DNA of 37,405 bases from a virus. The DNA is taken from IMG/VR virus record IMGVR_UViG_3300047508_000072, positions 1-37,405 of that record. One strand, written 5' to 3'. The position numbers and the translations under genes were made by a program. Each line of letters begins with the position of its first letter. The stretch's first letter is position 1. The notes under the pieces were generated by a model, which saw nothing but the letters and a program-made list of their open reading frames with translations, made no database searches and had not been told where the DNA came from. Positions 5,958 through 13,494 of the stretch are shown here, piece after piece.

Positions 5958-6427
5958 AAGCCAAACGCCGGCCAGAACGCTTCCTAATGCATGTCATCAA
6001 GGGTGGACTAGCCCCGGCGAACAGCTATGTGCAAGGGCGCCTCAGGGACAAAGGCTATCGCATCCACGATGAGGTATTGGTCCAGGTTAGCAAGCCTCGC
6101 AACCCGAAGTTTCACCGACTGGTGCATAAGTTTGGGGAGTTGGTCGCGCAGAACATCGAAGCCTTTGCCGACATTCCGGCGCATCAGGTACTCAAACGCA
6201 TTCAGATCGAGGGTAACGTTGCTTGTGATGAGATAGCGTTGAACTTCCCTAACGTCGGCCCCTGCGTATACCGGGTGCCGCAGAGCTTGAGTTTCGAGTC
6301 AATGGATGACGGAGAGTTCCACGAAGTGTTCCACCAGTTTTCACGATACATCGCAAAAACCTACTGGCAAAGCCTGGCGCCTGAACGGATCGAGCGCTTA
6401 GCCGAAATAATGGCGGAGAGTCCATGA
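5954..6427 (+). CDS. DUF1367-like protein, 157 aa, GTG start
   Basis: The GTG at 5954 overlaps the preceding stop (GTGA). Conserved features are RNPKFHRLVHKFGELVAQN at about residues 50-68, VYRVPQSLSFESMDDGEFHE at about 107-126 and an FSRYIA helix. This matches DUF1367, a phage family of about 180 residues, usually located among replication and recombination genes, of unknown function. The His in NPKFHR and the SFESMD segment are the strongest matches I recall. The usual N-terminal segment is shorter here. Confidence 0.7.
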   Translation: MKAKRRPERFLMHVIKGGLAPANSYVQGRLRDKGYRIHDEVLVQVSKPRNPKFHRLVHKFGELVAQNIEAFADIPAHQVLKRIQIEGNVACDEIALNFPNVGPCVYRVPQSLSFESMDDGEFHEVFHQFSRYIAKTYWQSLAPERIERLAEIMAESP

Positions 6428-6708
6428 GTATTGATCTGTTCGGCGAACGTCCAGAATCGTCGCCAATCGGTCCGAAGCTTGGGCCTAAAGGCGGCAAGCA
6501 TTACACCGCCCCGAAGGGTTACGCCGCTAGTCCGGGGACCGGTCCGGCCGGCAAGACATGTCATGACTGCGCGCATTACGTCATCGTATGCGGCGGTGTT
6601 AGGAGTTTTCCGAAATGCGCACTTGCGGAAGCGCGCTGGACACACGGTAGAGGTAGCGACATTTTGGTTAGATCGCCGGCCTGTGTACGCTTCGAGCAGA
6701 AAGCATGA
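6424..6708 (+). CDS. zinc-binding-like small protein, 94 aa
   Basis: A disordered N-terminus (GERPESSPIGPKLGPKGGKH) is followed by GKTCHDCAHYV, FPKCALAEARWT and SPACVRFE. The four Cys residues (CHDC, KC, AC) and nearby His fit a single zinc site, a form common next to rusA in phages. ATGA overlap at both ends. Function unknown. Confidence 0.7.
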   Translation: MSIDLFGERPESSPIGPKLGPKGGKHYTAPKGYAASPGTGPAGKTCHDCAHYVIVCGGVRSFPKCALAEARWTHGRGSDILVRSPACVRFEQKA

Positions 6709-7076
6709 TCGCCATCACCCTCCCCTGGCCACCAACCGCTAACACCTATTGGCGCCACCCAACGACCGGGAAACTCGCTGGCCGGCACCTGATAAGCGCC
6801 AGCGGCAGAACCTACCGGACACGCGTGTACGAGGCGGTAGTGACCCAGCTACGATGCTTCCCGCGCCTCTCAGGACGGCTCAGAGTCTCCTATCGATGTG
6901 CCCCGCCCGACCTACGCAAGCGCGACCTCTCGAACCTCCTGAAAGCCACGGAGGATGCGCTAACCCATGCCGGGGTCTGGAACGACGACGGCCAGATCGA
7001 TGAAATTCACATGGTGAGGGAATTCCCGGAGAAATTCGGCAGTCTTCACGTACAAATTGAGGAGATATCGGTATAA
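6705..7076 (+). CDS. rusA: RusA-type Holliday junction resolvase, 123 aa
   Basis: Starts with ITLPWPPTANTYWRHP, the conserved RusA N-terminus, and contains PPDLRKRDLSNLLKATEDAL (about 66-85) and GVWNDDGQIDEI (about 90-101). The Asp residues in RKRDLSN, the EDAL segment and the NDDGQID motif are the metal-binding acids of the dimeric resolvase, which cuts four-way junctions. Length agrees with the family (about 120). It ends the first rightward block and resolves recombination intermediates or packages branched DNA into linear form, in keeping with RecT and SSB in the leftward operon. Confidence 0.93.
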   Translation: MIAITLPWPPTANTYWRHPTTGKLAGRHLISASGRTYRTRVYEAVVTQLRCFPRLSGRLRVSYRCAPPDLRKRDLSNLLKATEDALTHAGVWNDDGQIDEIHMVREFPEKFGSLHVQIEEISV

Positions 7077-7479
7077 TTTTGAACACGAATGAACGGGCTG
7101 ACGTTTCATGCGGGCAAAGAAATACTGGACTAAACAGTTCGGACTTCCGCAGCCAGTTGTGCCGGGATCAGCTCCGGCCGTTCGTTGTAACAGGGATAGA
7201 GTGACTTACTAACGCTCCAGTGCGGCATAGCCAAGTGCCGATTCCTGAATATTTGGATGGGTCCGCATCCCCAGCGATGATGCGGCGTTTTTAGCTTGAA
7301 AGATGCGGCGAAAAATGCTAAAAGGAGATAATTTGATTTTTGCAGCGAGGGCTAGACACCGCGCAGGTCAATATTGTCGTGAGACACAGGCGCGCTTGTG
7401 AGAGTGATCCGTTAAAAACCACGCAATTCCCCTAGTAGTCGAGCAACAGCGTCGCCCCGCTGCCCACCTTGGAGAACAT
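7077..7479 (+). other. intergenic region between early and lysis/late genes
   Basis: About 400 bases with no convincing gene. It holds a small possible ORF at 7108-7212 (34 codons, MRAKKYWTKQFG, no ribosome site), the intrinsic terminator at 7263-7292, a weak promoter-like TTGAAA-N17-TAAAAG (7296-7324), and a 22-codon frame from TTG 7333 after AAGGAG. It is the likely place for late-gene control, for example antitermination, but no Q-type gene is recognised. I see no tRNA. Confidence 0.6.
7263..7292 (+). terminator. intrinsic terminator after the early rightward operon
   Basis: CCGCATC (7263-7269), a 9-base loop, GATGCGG (7279-7285), then CG and TTTTT (7288-7292). A 7-base perfect GC-rich stem followed by a T run is a standard rho-independent terminator. 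Confidence 0.75.
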
Positions 7480-7803
7480 ATGAATCAAATACCCGGTCTT
7501 GCACTACAAGTCAATCCGAATTTCAAGTATGCCGAGACAGTTACGGCGGCGCCCATTCCTGGCTCCATCAATGCCGAGCTTGCCGAACTGACAGATACCG
7601 TTTCACGCCTGATCGAAGCGGTTCAGGTTCACGAAAAGCGGCTCGATCGAATTCTTGGCCCCGAGATGAAGGGGAACGCAGATCAAGCGGGATCGCCTCA
7701 GCCGATCCGCTGCGAAATCGCAACCGAGGTCTGCACACAGACACAGCGCATTGCCGGCGCTATCAACCTTCTAGCCAATCTGACGCAACGGGTGGGAATA
7801 TGA
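7480..7803 (+). CDS. hypothetical protein, first gene of the lysis/late block, 107 aa
   Basis: Starts at ATG 7480 after CTTGGAGAACAT. The middle is a probable coiled coil (ELAELTDTVSRLIEAVQVHE) and the end reads TQRIAGAINLLANLTQRVGI. No transmembrane segment or known domain. Such small helical proteins often open phage lysis or tail accessory modules. Its stop overlaps the next start as ATGA. Confidence 0.75.
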   Translation: MNQIPGLALQVNPNFKYAETVTAAPIPGSINAELAELTDTVSRLIEAVQVHEKRLDRILGPEMKGNADQAGSPQPIRCEIATEVCTQTQRIAGAINLLANLTQRVGI

Positions 7804-8330
7804 GCTTTCTAGACGACCTCAAAGCACTACTCTCGAAATACGGCGTCACACTTGACGGCCAGCCAGCACCAACTACCACGATTCAATACACCAACGGCAT
7901 GACCGCGCCCCGCGCGGACGGCTACGTACAGCTGGAAGCCTTCGCGAAAGCCGCTGCTTCCGATCCGCATTGGAACGACGCACGAGACGGCTGGTGGGAT
8001 ATCGCCGACATTCACACGACTTTCCCCGACCTGACCAACGTCCAGCTGGCAAGCCTCAACGCTGGCAAGAATCAGGCGTACGTCACCAGTCTCCAGGCAG
8101 TCAATCCCAACCTCGCGTACTGCCGCACGAACACCGATTCCTGGGCATTCCGCTACCCCGATCCGCCGAGAGCGACGGGCGTCACGATCGCGAACATTCA
8201 GGACTACATCAACGACCGCAACGCCGACTACCAGTCGAACATCAACAACGGCCACCTATCCGAACAGGAAGCGAGCGAAAAGGCGTATCCAACCTTCGTT
8301 TGGCATGCTAGCGGCTACGGTCCGAAGTGA
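7800..8330 (+). CDS. hypothetical protein, 176 aa
   Basis: A soluble protein rich in Trp, Tyr, Asn and Asp: FLDDLKALLSKYGVTLDGQP at the N-terminus, then GWWDIADIHTTFPDLTNVQ, and a C-terminal ENDED-like region with NDRNADYQSNINNGHLSEQE. No catalytic motif is recognised. It sits between two members of the lysis-type block with 4-base overlaps, so it could be an accessory virion or lysis protein; that is inference from position. Confidence 0.75.
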   Translation: MSFLDDLKALLSKYGVTLDGQPAPTTTIQYTNGMTAPRADGYVQLEAFAKAAASDPHWNDARDGWWDIADIHTTFPDLTNVQLASLNAGKNQAYVTSLQAVNPNLAYCRTNTDSWAFRYPDPPRATGVTIANIQDYINDRNADYQSNINNGHLSEQEASEKAYPTFVWHASGYGPK

Positions 8331-8623
8331 ATGAGCAAACGTGGGCGCTTCTAGGAGTCGCAGCAGGCATTTTCCTAACCCTGCTGACGTTTGTCTTCAA
8401 GTGGATTTCTAGAAGCCCCAAAGACGCGACGATCGAGCTGGAAAGGCGTGTTGGGTTAGTCGAAGCAACTCTGCAGCAAGTCAGGCTAGACATTGTGAAG
8501 CTGGAAGGTACGGACTTGCGAATGGGTGACGGAATGGGGAGGCTCGCCAGAAGCATTGACGAGCTAACGGTTGAGGTAAAGGCTCTGAGGGAGGAGGTGC
8601 GTGCAGGACACATTGCCGGATGA
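8327..8623 (+). CDS. membrane-anchored coiled-coil protein, 98 aa, GTG start
   Basis: The GTG at 8327 overlaps the previous stop (GTGA); the nearby ATG at 8331 is in a frame that ends after seven codons. Residues 5-24 (TWALLGVAAGIFLTLLTFVF) form a transmembrane helix with a short N-terminal tail; the rest is a charged coiled coil (ELERRVGLVEATLQQVRLDI, DELTVEVKALREEV). Small anchored coiled-coil proteins near lysis genes can be holin-like or spanin-like; this one has no signal for either. Confidence 0.75.
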   Translation: MNEQTWALLGVAAGIFLTLLTFVFKWISRSPKDATIELERRVGLVEATLQQVRLDIVKLEGTDLRMGDGMGRLARSIDELTVEVKALREEVRAGHIAG

Positions 8624-8936
8624 GGGGCAGATTCACGGCTTGACCGACGAAATAAAGGAACTGGTCAAGGAACTGCGGCAGCGAAAGAGCACGAACAACA
8701 ACGAATTTCACGTCATCCACAAGGCAGATGGCGCCTCGACTCTCAGTATCATTTGCGCAGCGATAGCGGTATGCGCATTGCTAGCCACCCTAGGAATTGC
8801 CTGGGTTGTGAACATGGAGCAAGACCGACAAGGGCGTGAGATAAGCGACCTGCGGGCATGGAAAGACCTTCACCAAAACTACATCAACGATGTGAAAATC
8901 CGTGTATCCAACCTAGAGAATCGGGGGCCGAAATGA
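8601..8936 (+). CDS. single-pass membrane protein with coiled coils, 111 aa, GTG start
   Basis: GTG 8601 follows GGGAGGAGGTGC and overlaps the preceding gene by 23 bases. Charged helix (DEIKELVKELRQRK), then a transmembrane segment STLSIICAAIAVCALLATLG at about residues 48-70, then another coiled coil (QGREISDLRAWKDLHQNYI). This architecture resembles phage holin or spanin-like proteins without proving either. It likely works with the preceding and following small membrane proteins. Confidence 0.72.
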   Translation: MQDTLPDEGQIHGLTDEIKELVKELRQRKSTNNNEFHVIHKADGASTLSIICAAIAVCALLATLGIAWVVNMEQDRQGREISDLRAWKDLHQNYINDVKIRVSNLENRGPK

Positions 8937-9100
8937 GTTCAGGGACCATCATCATAGGCGGAGGCGGCAAGGCCGCTATCGATCGCGCAGTGTCCAGCGC
9001 ACCTTACATGAACGAACAGCAGGCAGCGGCCGCACAAGCTCTCATTAACGCGGTGGAGGCAGCCTTGAACTGCATCTGCGATCACGTTCACCATGACTGA
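8933..9100 (+). CDS. hypothetical protein, 55 aa
   Basis: ATGA overlap with the previous gene. Gly-rich start (SGTIIIGGGGKAAIDRAVSS), then an Ala-rich helix (EQQAAAAQALINAVEAAL) and a C-terminal CICDHVHHD that could bind metal. Family unknown. It overlaps the next gene by 8 bases. Confidence 0.6.
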   Translation: MSSGTIIIGGGGKAAIDRAVSSAPYMNEQQAAAAQALINAVEAALNCICDHVHHD

Positions 9101-9218
9101 TCTGATCGAATTCGGCGTTTTCGCTCTGGCAGTGCTTGGCATAATCTGCCTGGCATGGTGGCTGAGCGGCAAGCCGATCGATACGAAGAAAGACGAACAC
9201 CGGGGCGGGTTTGTATGA
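9093..9218 (+). CDS. small single-pass membrane protein, 41 aa
   Basis: ATG 9093 to TGA 9218. Residues 5-24 (IEFGVFALAVLGIICLAWWL) form one transmembrane helix; the tail is hydrophilic. It lies directly ahead of the endolysin candidate and joins it by ATGA, so a role in lysis (holin or regulator) is plausible. Confidence 0.65.
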   Translation: MTDLIEFGVFALAVLGIICLAWWLSGKPIDTKKDEHRGGFV

Positions 9219-9634
9219 GCGTGCCTCGTGGAGTTTCATTAGCAAATCCAGGGAACATTAGACGCGGTGATCCGTGGAGAGGGCTCACGGTAGATCAACC
9301 CGACAAGGACTTCTGCAAATTCTCAAGCCCCGTATGGGGATTTCGTGCGTTAGCCCTGAACCTGCTGGCCTATCAGCGTCTGGGTGTGAGAACGATCAAA
9401 GACGTGATTACCCGCTGGGCGCCACCGAGTGAGAACAACACGCAAGCGTATATCGACGCGGTGAGCCAGGACATGCGACTCAGCCCCACACAACTCCTTG
9501 ACCTCACGCACTACAACGACGCTTACGCGCTTTGCAAAGCGATCACAACGCACGAGCAAGGCTCTTTCGACCAGTACTTCACGAAGGAACAGCTAGATGA
9601 AGGTCTAGCGAAGGCGAAGGTAAAAATCGCATGA
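9215..9634 (+). CDS. endolysin-type or virion lysozyme-like protein, 139 aa
   Basis: Start at ATG 9215 in an ATGA overlap. The motifs NPGNIRRGDPWRGLT, FCKFSSPVWGFRALA, IKDVITRWAPPSENNTQAYI and AITTHEQG are the signature of a widespread phage protein often annotated as structural protein or endolysin; NPGNIR, WAPP-ENNT and the HE-G motif near the end are its conserved points. It has no signal peptide. Its place beside a two-helix membrane protein and a lipoprotein favours cell-wall lysis. Enzymatic class (muramidase or transglycosylase) cannot be read. Confidence 0.75.
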   Translation: MSVPRGVSLANPGNIRRGDPWRGLTVDQPDKDFCKFSSPVWGFRALALNLLAYQRLGVRTIKDVITRWAPPSENNTQAYIDAVSQDMRLSPTQLLDLTHYNDAYALCKAITTHEQGSFDQYFTKEQLDEGLAKAKVKIA

Positions 9635-9930
9635 TCGAGATGCAGGGACAGAAGCTCATCAATCGTACCGGGGCTTTCGTCGCTGCGTCGCTGATCCTGC
9701 TATATGGCTTCGCACTGTGGTCAGTGAGCTTCCACCCGATCCCGGACGCAAGCAGAGAAATTCTCCTCGTTCTAATCGGCGCACTCTCGACAAACATCAC
9801 CGGAATCTGCCAGTTTTTCTTTGGCGGATCAGCACCAAGCCGAACGAAAGATTCAACGATTCAGACGCTTGCAACGACGCAAGCAAAAGCGCAGGATAAC
9901 CTAGACCGAAAACCAGAAGGGGCTATATGA
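9631..9930 (+). CDS. holin candidate, two transmembrane helices, 99 aa
   Basis: Two hydrophobic segments, GAFVAASLILLYGFALWSVS (residues 12-31) and EILLVLIGALSTNITGICQF (about 42-61), separated by a short loop, then a hydrophilic tail (TKDSTIQTLATTQAKAQDN). Size and topology fit small two-helix holins. It directly follows the endolysin candidate with an ATGA overlap. A holin call rests on topology and context. Confidence 0.7.
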   Translation: MIEMQGQKLINRTGAFVAASLILLYGFALWSVSFHPIPDASREILLVLIGALSTNITGICQFFFGGSAPSRTKDSTIQTLATTQAKAQDNLDRKPEGAI

Positions 9931-10244
9931 GATTGATTCTATTCACCATGTTGATGTGCATAAGCGGTTGCGCACAAGACAAGTTCATCACGAAATTGCG
10001 CGCCACTACCGACACCGACCTTGCCGGCGCTCTGGCCATGGCACAGAACCCGGTCCACCCTGACCCAGCGGCCGCGCAGTGCTATCAATCGGCCCTAGAA
10101 CTAGAACGTCTGATCCCGAATGACGGTGCGGGTGTGGCTGTAGGGATCGAGGTAGTTCGTCTGTCTCGATACGTCGGCATCGCGTGCAAGGATGTTCAGG
10201 GCGGTGTAAATCAATTCCTGCTGACACTCGGCATCGTCAAATGA
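9927..10244 (+). CDS. lipoprotein, 105 aa
   Basis: Signal peptide LILFTMLMCISGC with lipobox ISGC and lipidated Cys15, so the mature protein is anchored in a membrane after export. The mature part has two further Cys (AQCYQSAL, GIACKDV) and ends VNQFLLTLGIVK. It follows the holin candidate. An outer-membrane spanin is possible, but spanins are usually shorter and Pro-rich, so I leave the role open. Confidence 0.75.
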   Translation: MRLILFTMLMCISGCAQDKFITKLRATTDTDLAGALAMAQNPVHPDPAAAQCYQSALELERLIPNDGAGVAVGIEVVRLSRYVGIACKDVQGGVNQFLLTLGIVK

Positions 10245-10245
10245 G

Positions 10246-10410
10246 ATGGAAACCGGTACGGCAATGATAATCGGTCTGGTGGTCAAGACCCTGTTTGATA
10301 GCTCCGTACAGTGGTATCACTGCCAAATCGACAAAGCACAACGCAAGGCAGCCACCCAACGAATGGACGAAACGGACAAACGTGTAGACCAAATTGAGGA
10401 ATCGAAATGA
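10246..10410 (+). CDS. hypothetical protein, 54 aa
   Basis: ATG 10246 opens METGTAMIIGLVVKTLF, a short hydrophobic helix, followed by a charged coiled coil (KAQRKAATQRMDETDKRVDQ). Its stop overlaps the next ATG (10407). An i-spanin-like role can be imagined, paired with the lipoprotein, but the hydrophobic part is short and weak. Confidence 0.55.
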   Translation: METGTAMIIGLVVKTLFDSSVQWYHCQIDKAQRKAATQRMDETDKRVDQIEESK

Positions 10411-10556
10411 CCTTCTCCCTGTTATGCCTGATCCTCGCCTGCGTCTGTTTCTTCCTCGGCGCATTCAACGTCCCCCGCGCGAACTGGCTGTGTGCAGGGC
10501 TTGGCTTTGTGGTACTGAGCTGGATTGTAGCGGGATCGGTGATTGTCCATGGCTAG
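10407..10556 (+). CDS. small two-helix membrane protein, 49 aa
   Basis: Hydrophobic from end to end: FSLLCLILACVCFFLGAF and ANWLCAGLGFVVLSWIVAGS. Short loop NVPR. A second holin or antiholin candidate in the lysis block. ATGA overlap upstream; overlaps the next gene by 8 bases. Confidence 0.6.
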   Translation: MTFSLLCLILACVCFFLGAFNVPRANWLCAGLGFVVLSWIVAGSVIVHG

Positions 10557-10728
10557 CTACTGGGACTATGAGGCGTTCTACGATAAGCTGCGAAAAGCAG
10601 GCATCAAGGATATCCACCAGCATATCCGCACAAAGGGCTGGACAGTCCCCGGCGAAAGAGTAGAGTTTCACGATTGGACGCGCTTCAACTCAGCGCGCGA
10701 TGCTCTCGAAAAGAAGGAAACGCGATGA
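10549..10728 (+). CDS. hypothetical protein, 59 aa
   Basis: Soluble, aromatic and basic: ASYWDYEAFYDKLRKAGIKD, then VPGERVEFHDWTRFNSARDA. No recognised family. ATGA overlap with the next gene. Confidence 0.6.
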   Translation: MASYWDYEAFYDKLRKAGIKDIHQHIRTKGWTVPGERVEFHDWTRFNSARDALEKKETR

Positions 10729-10817
10729 ACATCAATCAAAACCCACCCGACAAATACGCGGACGATCCGCCCGTAGGTGGCTGGAAACCTGTCAAATCCC
10801 CCAAGAAGGGCGACTAA
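10725..10817 (+). CDS. very small hypothetical protein, 30 aa
   Basis: ATG 10725 in an ATGA overlap; the product is Pro/Lys/Asp-rich (NQNPPDKYADDPPVGGWKPV). It ends in TAATG, sharing one base with the next start. Its support is the unbroken coupling. Confidence 0.5.
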   Translation: MNINQNPPDKYADDPPVGGWKPVKSPKKGD

Positions 10818-10978
10818 TGAAAAACACCGTCCACAATCCAAACCACAAGCTTAGCCAGAAACCGGGCAATCTGGTCAAAGGCCCGGACAATGCGAAATCC
10901 GATCGTACCGGCATGGTGCGCGATAGCATGGTGAGTACCAAGAACAGTCCTACCTCCACAGTCAAAACGAAGGATTAA
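10817..10978 (+). CDS. small basic hypothetical protein, 53 aa
   Basis: Starts at ATG 10817 overlapping TAA by one base. Disordered, basic and Asn/Ser/Thr-rich (NTVHNPNHKLSQKPGNLVKG). No family. It ends the lysis-type block just before two beta-rich virion-like genes. Confidence 0.55.
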   Translation: MKNTVHNPNHKLSQKPGNLVKGPDNAKSDRTGMVRDSMVSTKNSPTSTVKTKD

Positions 10979-10981
10979 ACC

Positions 10982-11395
10982 ATGGCTATTTCAGACGGCA
11001 CCCCACAACTAGCCTTTGTCAAAGGCGTTCCTACGACAGTCGGTGATGTATTCGTACCGATTCCCAGCGGCGCCAAGGGCGTTATCTTCGACAAGGTAAC
11101 GACCACGAACGCTTCGGCCAACTTGAGTACCAGCACGAGCACAATGGGTCTCTATACTGCTGCTGCGGCAGGCGGTACAGCAATCGTCACAGCGGCTACC
11201 GGCTCACTGACGCCTCTCACAGCGGCAACCAAGTACAAAGACACCACTATCGCGGCAACGGCGGATGCCATTACGCTGAGCCAGCAGACCAGCGGCACGT
11301 ATCTCGGACAAACGGGCGTCTTTGTGAACTTGGGTGGTACGAATAACGTTGCTGCCACGTTTGACGTTTACATCTATGGCCGCGTGCTGACCTAA
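10982..11395 (+). CDS. beta-rich small virion protein candidate, 137 aa
   Basis: Rich in Thr, Ala, Gly and Val with short strands (GDVFVPIPSGAKGVIFDKVT, FVNLGGTNNVAATFDVYIYG), low charge and no Cys: typical of capsid decoration or tail-associated beta-sandwich proteins. It lies just upstream of a similar gene and the terminase genes. The function is inferred from composition and position only. Confidence 0.7.
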   Translation: MAISDGTPQLAFVKGVPTTVGDVFVPIPSGAKGVIFDKVTTTNASANLSTSTSTMGLYTAAAAGGTAIVTAATGSLTPLTAATKYKDTTIAATADAITLSQQTSGTYLGQTGVFVNLGGTNNVAATFDVYIYGRVLT

Positions 11396-11799
11396 TGGCC
11401 GTCCAAGCTAACCCGAGCATGCCAGCCGGCACCTTGGAGTGCGGCACGCTCGTTACTTCGACGGCACAAGGCGCGGGGACCCAGGTCAGTCCAGATCAGG
11501 TCAACATCAACTGTCGGGGTATCGTTGTCGGCGTGAATATCACGGTAGCCGGTGGCACGCCTACCTATACGGTGAAGATTCAAGGCAAAGACCCGGTGAG
11601 CGGACAGTATTACGATCTGCTCACGTCAGCCGCTCTCGCTTCGGTTGCGTTCACCGCGCTTACGCTCTATCCGGGTGTCACTGTAGCGGCTAACGTCGCA
11701 GTCAGTGCCCCACTGCCGAGCCAATGGCGAATCAGTGTCACGACAGGCGGTACCACTCCAGCTATTACGGCAACTATCAGTGCAACTTTGCTTCCTTAA
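11395..11799 (+). CDS. beta-sandwich small virion protein candidate, 134 aa
   Basis: ATG shares a base with the previous TAA. Contains NCRGIVVGVNITVAGGTPTY, VKIQGKDPVSGQYYDLLTSA, LTLYPGV and PLPSQWRISV. The strand-rich pattern with QGKDP-SG-YYDLL and WRISV resembles small phage virion proteins with an Ig-like fold that I have seen near capsid genes; the exact role is not known. Together with 10982-11395 it forms a pair upstream of TerS. Confidence 0.7.
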   Translation: MAVQANPSMPAGTLECGTLVTSTAQGAGTQVSPDQVNINCRGIVVGVNITVAGGTPTYTVKIQGKDPVSGQYYDLLTSAALASVAFTALTLYPGVTVAANVAVSAPLPSQWRISVTTGGTTPAITATISATLLP

Positions 11800-11801
11800 T
11801 C

Positions 11802-12128
11802 ATGGGCGCACCTAAAGGAAATCGTAATTCCGCCAAAGATTTGCGTTTGTTTACAAATGCTCTCAGGCGCCATTACGTTCAAAATCCTAATAAGCTTCAA
11901 AGCCTTGTGCTGAAGCTGGATGAATTGGCTCAAGGTGGTGACAGAATGGCCATCAATGATGTGATGGATCGCATCGACGGCAAACCGCCGCAATCCATTG
12001 AAATGAGCGGTAGCTTGGACACAAGCAAAACTGCGGACGACTTAACCGATGACCAGCTTGCAGCTATCGCCACAGGAAGCAGCAATAGCATTGCTACAGA
12101 GGCGGAAGGCACGCCAACACTTAACTGA
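11802..12128 (+). CDS. small terminase subunit candidate, 108 aa
   Basis: Start at ATG 11802. N-terminus GAPKGNRNSAKDLRLFTNAL, then LDELAQGGDRMAINDVMDRI and DGKPPQSIE: this is the pattern of short TerS-like phage proteins (GN-N-A, R--NALRR, GD--A---I-DR-DGKP). TerS recognises phage DNA at the start of packaging. It overlaps TerL by 80 bases. A longer frame begins upstream but overlaps the beta-rich gene and has a different-looking N-terminus. Confidence 0.75.
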   Translation: MGAPKGNRNSAKDLRLFTNALRRHYVQNPNKLQSLVLKLDELAQGGDRMAINDVMDRIDGKPPQSIEMSGSLDTSKTADDLTDDQLAAIATGSSNSIATEAEGTPTLN

Positions 12129-13494
12129 GTTTGTCGAGTACACGACGCCACGTTGGAAAGCCGGCCGGCTGCATAGGGAGATAGGCGAAGTACTCGATGG
12201 AGTAGTACGGAAAGAACTGGACCGGGTAATTATCGAATGCCCGCCCCAGCACGGTAAGAGCACGATGGCCTCAAAGCGGTTTCCTGCTTTTGTGATGGGA
12301 CACCGGCCAGAGACAGAGGTTGTATCGGTATCAGCCAGTAGTCCGTTAGCGGAGGAGTTTGGTGGGGCAGTAAGGAACTGTGTCGATAGCTACGAGTACA
12401 AGCGTCTATTCCCGGACGTAAAGCTTGTAGAAGACACGAGAGCGAAGGGAATGTGGGCAACCAGCCAGGGAGGTGGCTACTTTGCATGTGGTATTGGAGG
12501 ACAGATATACGGCAAGGGTGGCGAGCTAGGGATCATTGACGATCCGTTTGCGAGCTGGGAAGACGGTCAGAGTGAGCTATCTCGAAAGAGAGTATGGGAC
12601 TGGTACACAGGTTCGTTCTACAACCGCATGAGGCCTGGCGCAGCGATCGTCGTCATTCAGCACCGGATGCACGAGACTGACCTGATTGGGATGCTGAAAG
12701 AGGCAGAGGGACATGGTGGGGACCGGTGGAAGGTTATTAGCCTGCCGGCTGATTTAGATGATCCACCCTGGATCGAGCGATACGACCGAGAGGCATTGGA
12801 ACGCATCAAGTCAAATATGCCGCTCCGGAAATGGTCGAGTCTGTATGGCCAGAACCCAACACCGGATGAGGGAGACGAGTTTAAACGAGAGTGGTTTCAG
12901 TACTATACCGACTTACCCAAGTCACTGACGTACTACATCTCCAGTGACATGGCCGTCACGGATGAAAGCCTTCAAAGAGGCGATTACACAGAGATAGCGG
13001 TTTGGGGCGTAGACCATGCTAAACGCATCTTTGTAGTCGATTGGTGGTCCGGGCGTGAGCAGATGCCGGTCTGGATCAAGGAGATTGTGGGACGCATCAA
13101 ATTCTATAGACCCTTGTCATTCGTAGGAGAGGCAGGGGTGATTCGCAGGGCAGCAGAACCGTATCTAACCAGTGAGATGATGGACAATGGCGCGCTAGCA
13201 ACACCCTACTGGCTTCCTCGCATGGAAGACAAAACGGCACTTTCATCCTCGTTCAAAGCTCTCTGTGCAATGCGTAGAGTGTTCTGGCCCAAGACTTCCA
13301 CGGCTGAACGCGTGATTGAGCAGCTGATTAAGTTCCCTGGTGGTCGATATGATGATGCGGTGGATACCTGCTCCCTGTTCGGTAGACACATCGCGGATGT
13401 ATTTGGGGGTTTGAAAGACCCTGAGCCTATCAAACAAACAGACTGGGACGCTCCTATGCGCATTGGCGACTTCAGGCCCGCATTCAATGGTTGA
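12049..13494 (+). CDS. terL: large terminase subunit, 481 aa
   Basis: N-terminal ATPase: Walker A CPPQHGKST (residues 64-72), VVSVSASSPLAEEFG, Walker B LGIIDD (about 160-165) with DDPF, and a coupling segment IVVIQHRMHETDL. C-terminal RNase H-like nuclease: YYISSDMAVTD (Asp300), GEAGVI and the late acid pair GGRYDDAVD. This is the complete motor that cuts and pumps DNA into the capsid. The start ATG 12049 gives the usual N-terminal helix (RRRKARQHLTEFVEYT) and lies inside the TerS gene. It is followed by the portal with an 8-base overlap. Family certain; the packaging mode (headful or cos) cannot be read from this. Confidence 0.97.
   Translation: MTSLQLSPQEAAIALLQRRKARQHLTEFVEYTTPRWKAGRLHREIGEVLDGVVRKELDRVIIECPPQHGKSTMASKRFPAFVMGHRPETEVVSVSASSPLAEEFGGAVRNCVDSYEYKRLFPDVKLVEDTRAKGMWATSQGGGYFACGIGGQIYGKGGELGIIDDPFASWEDGQSELSRKRVWDWYTGSFYNRMRPGAAIVVIQHRMHETDLIGMLKEAEGHGGDRWKVISLPADLDDPPWIERYDREALERIKSNMPLRKWSSLYGQNPTPDEGDEFKREWFQYYTDLPKSLTYYISSDMAVTDESLQRGDYTEIAVWGVDHAKRIFVVDWWSGREQMPVWIKEIVGRIKFYRPLSFVGEAGVIRRAAEPYLTSEMMDNGALATPYWLPRMEDKTALSSSFKALCAMRRVFWPKTSTAERVIEQLIKFPGGRYDDAVDTCSLFGRHIADVFGGLKDPEPIKQTDWDAPMRIGDFRPAFNG

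Noticed and set aside
7077-7479. tRNA or tmRNA in the large gap
   Set aside because: Some stems are present but no T-arm, anticodon arm or CCA end of the right length could be placed.
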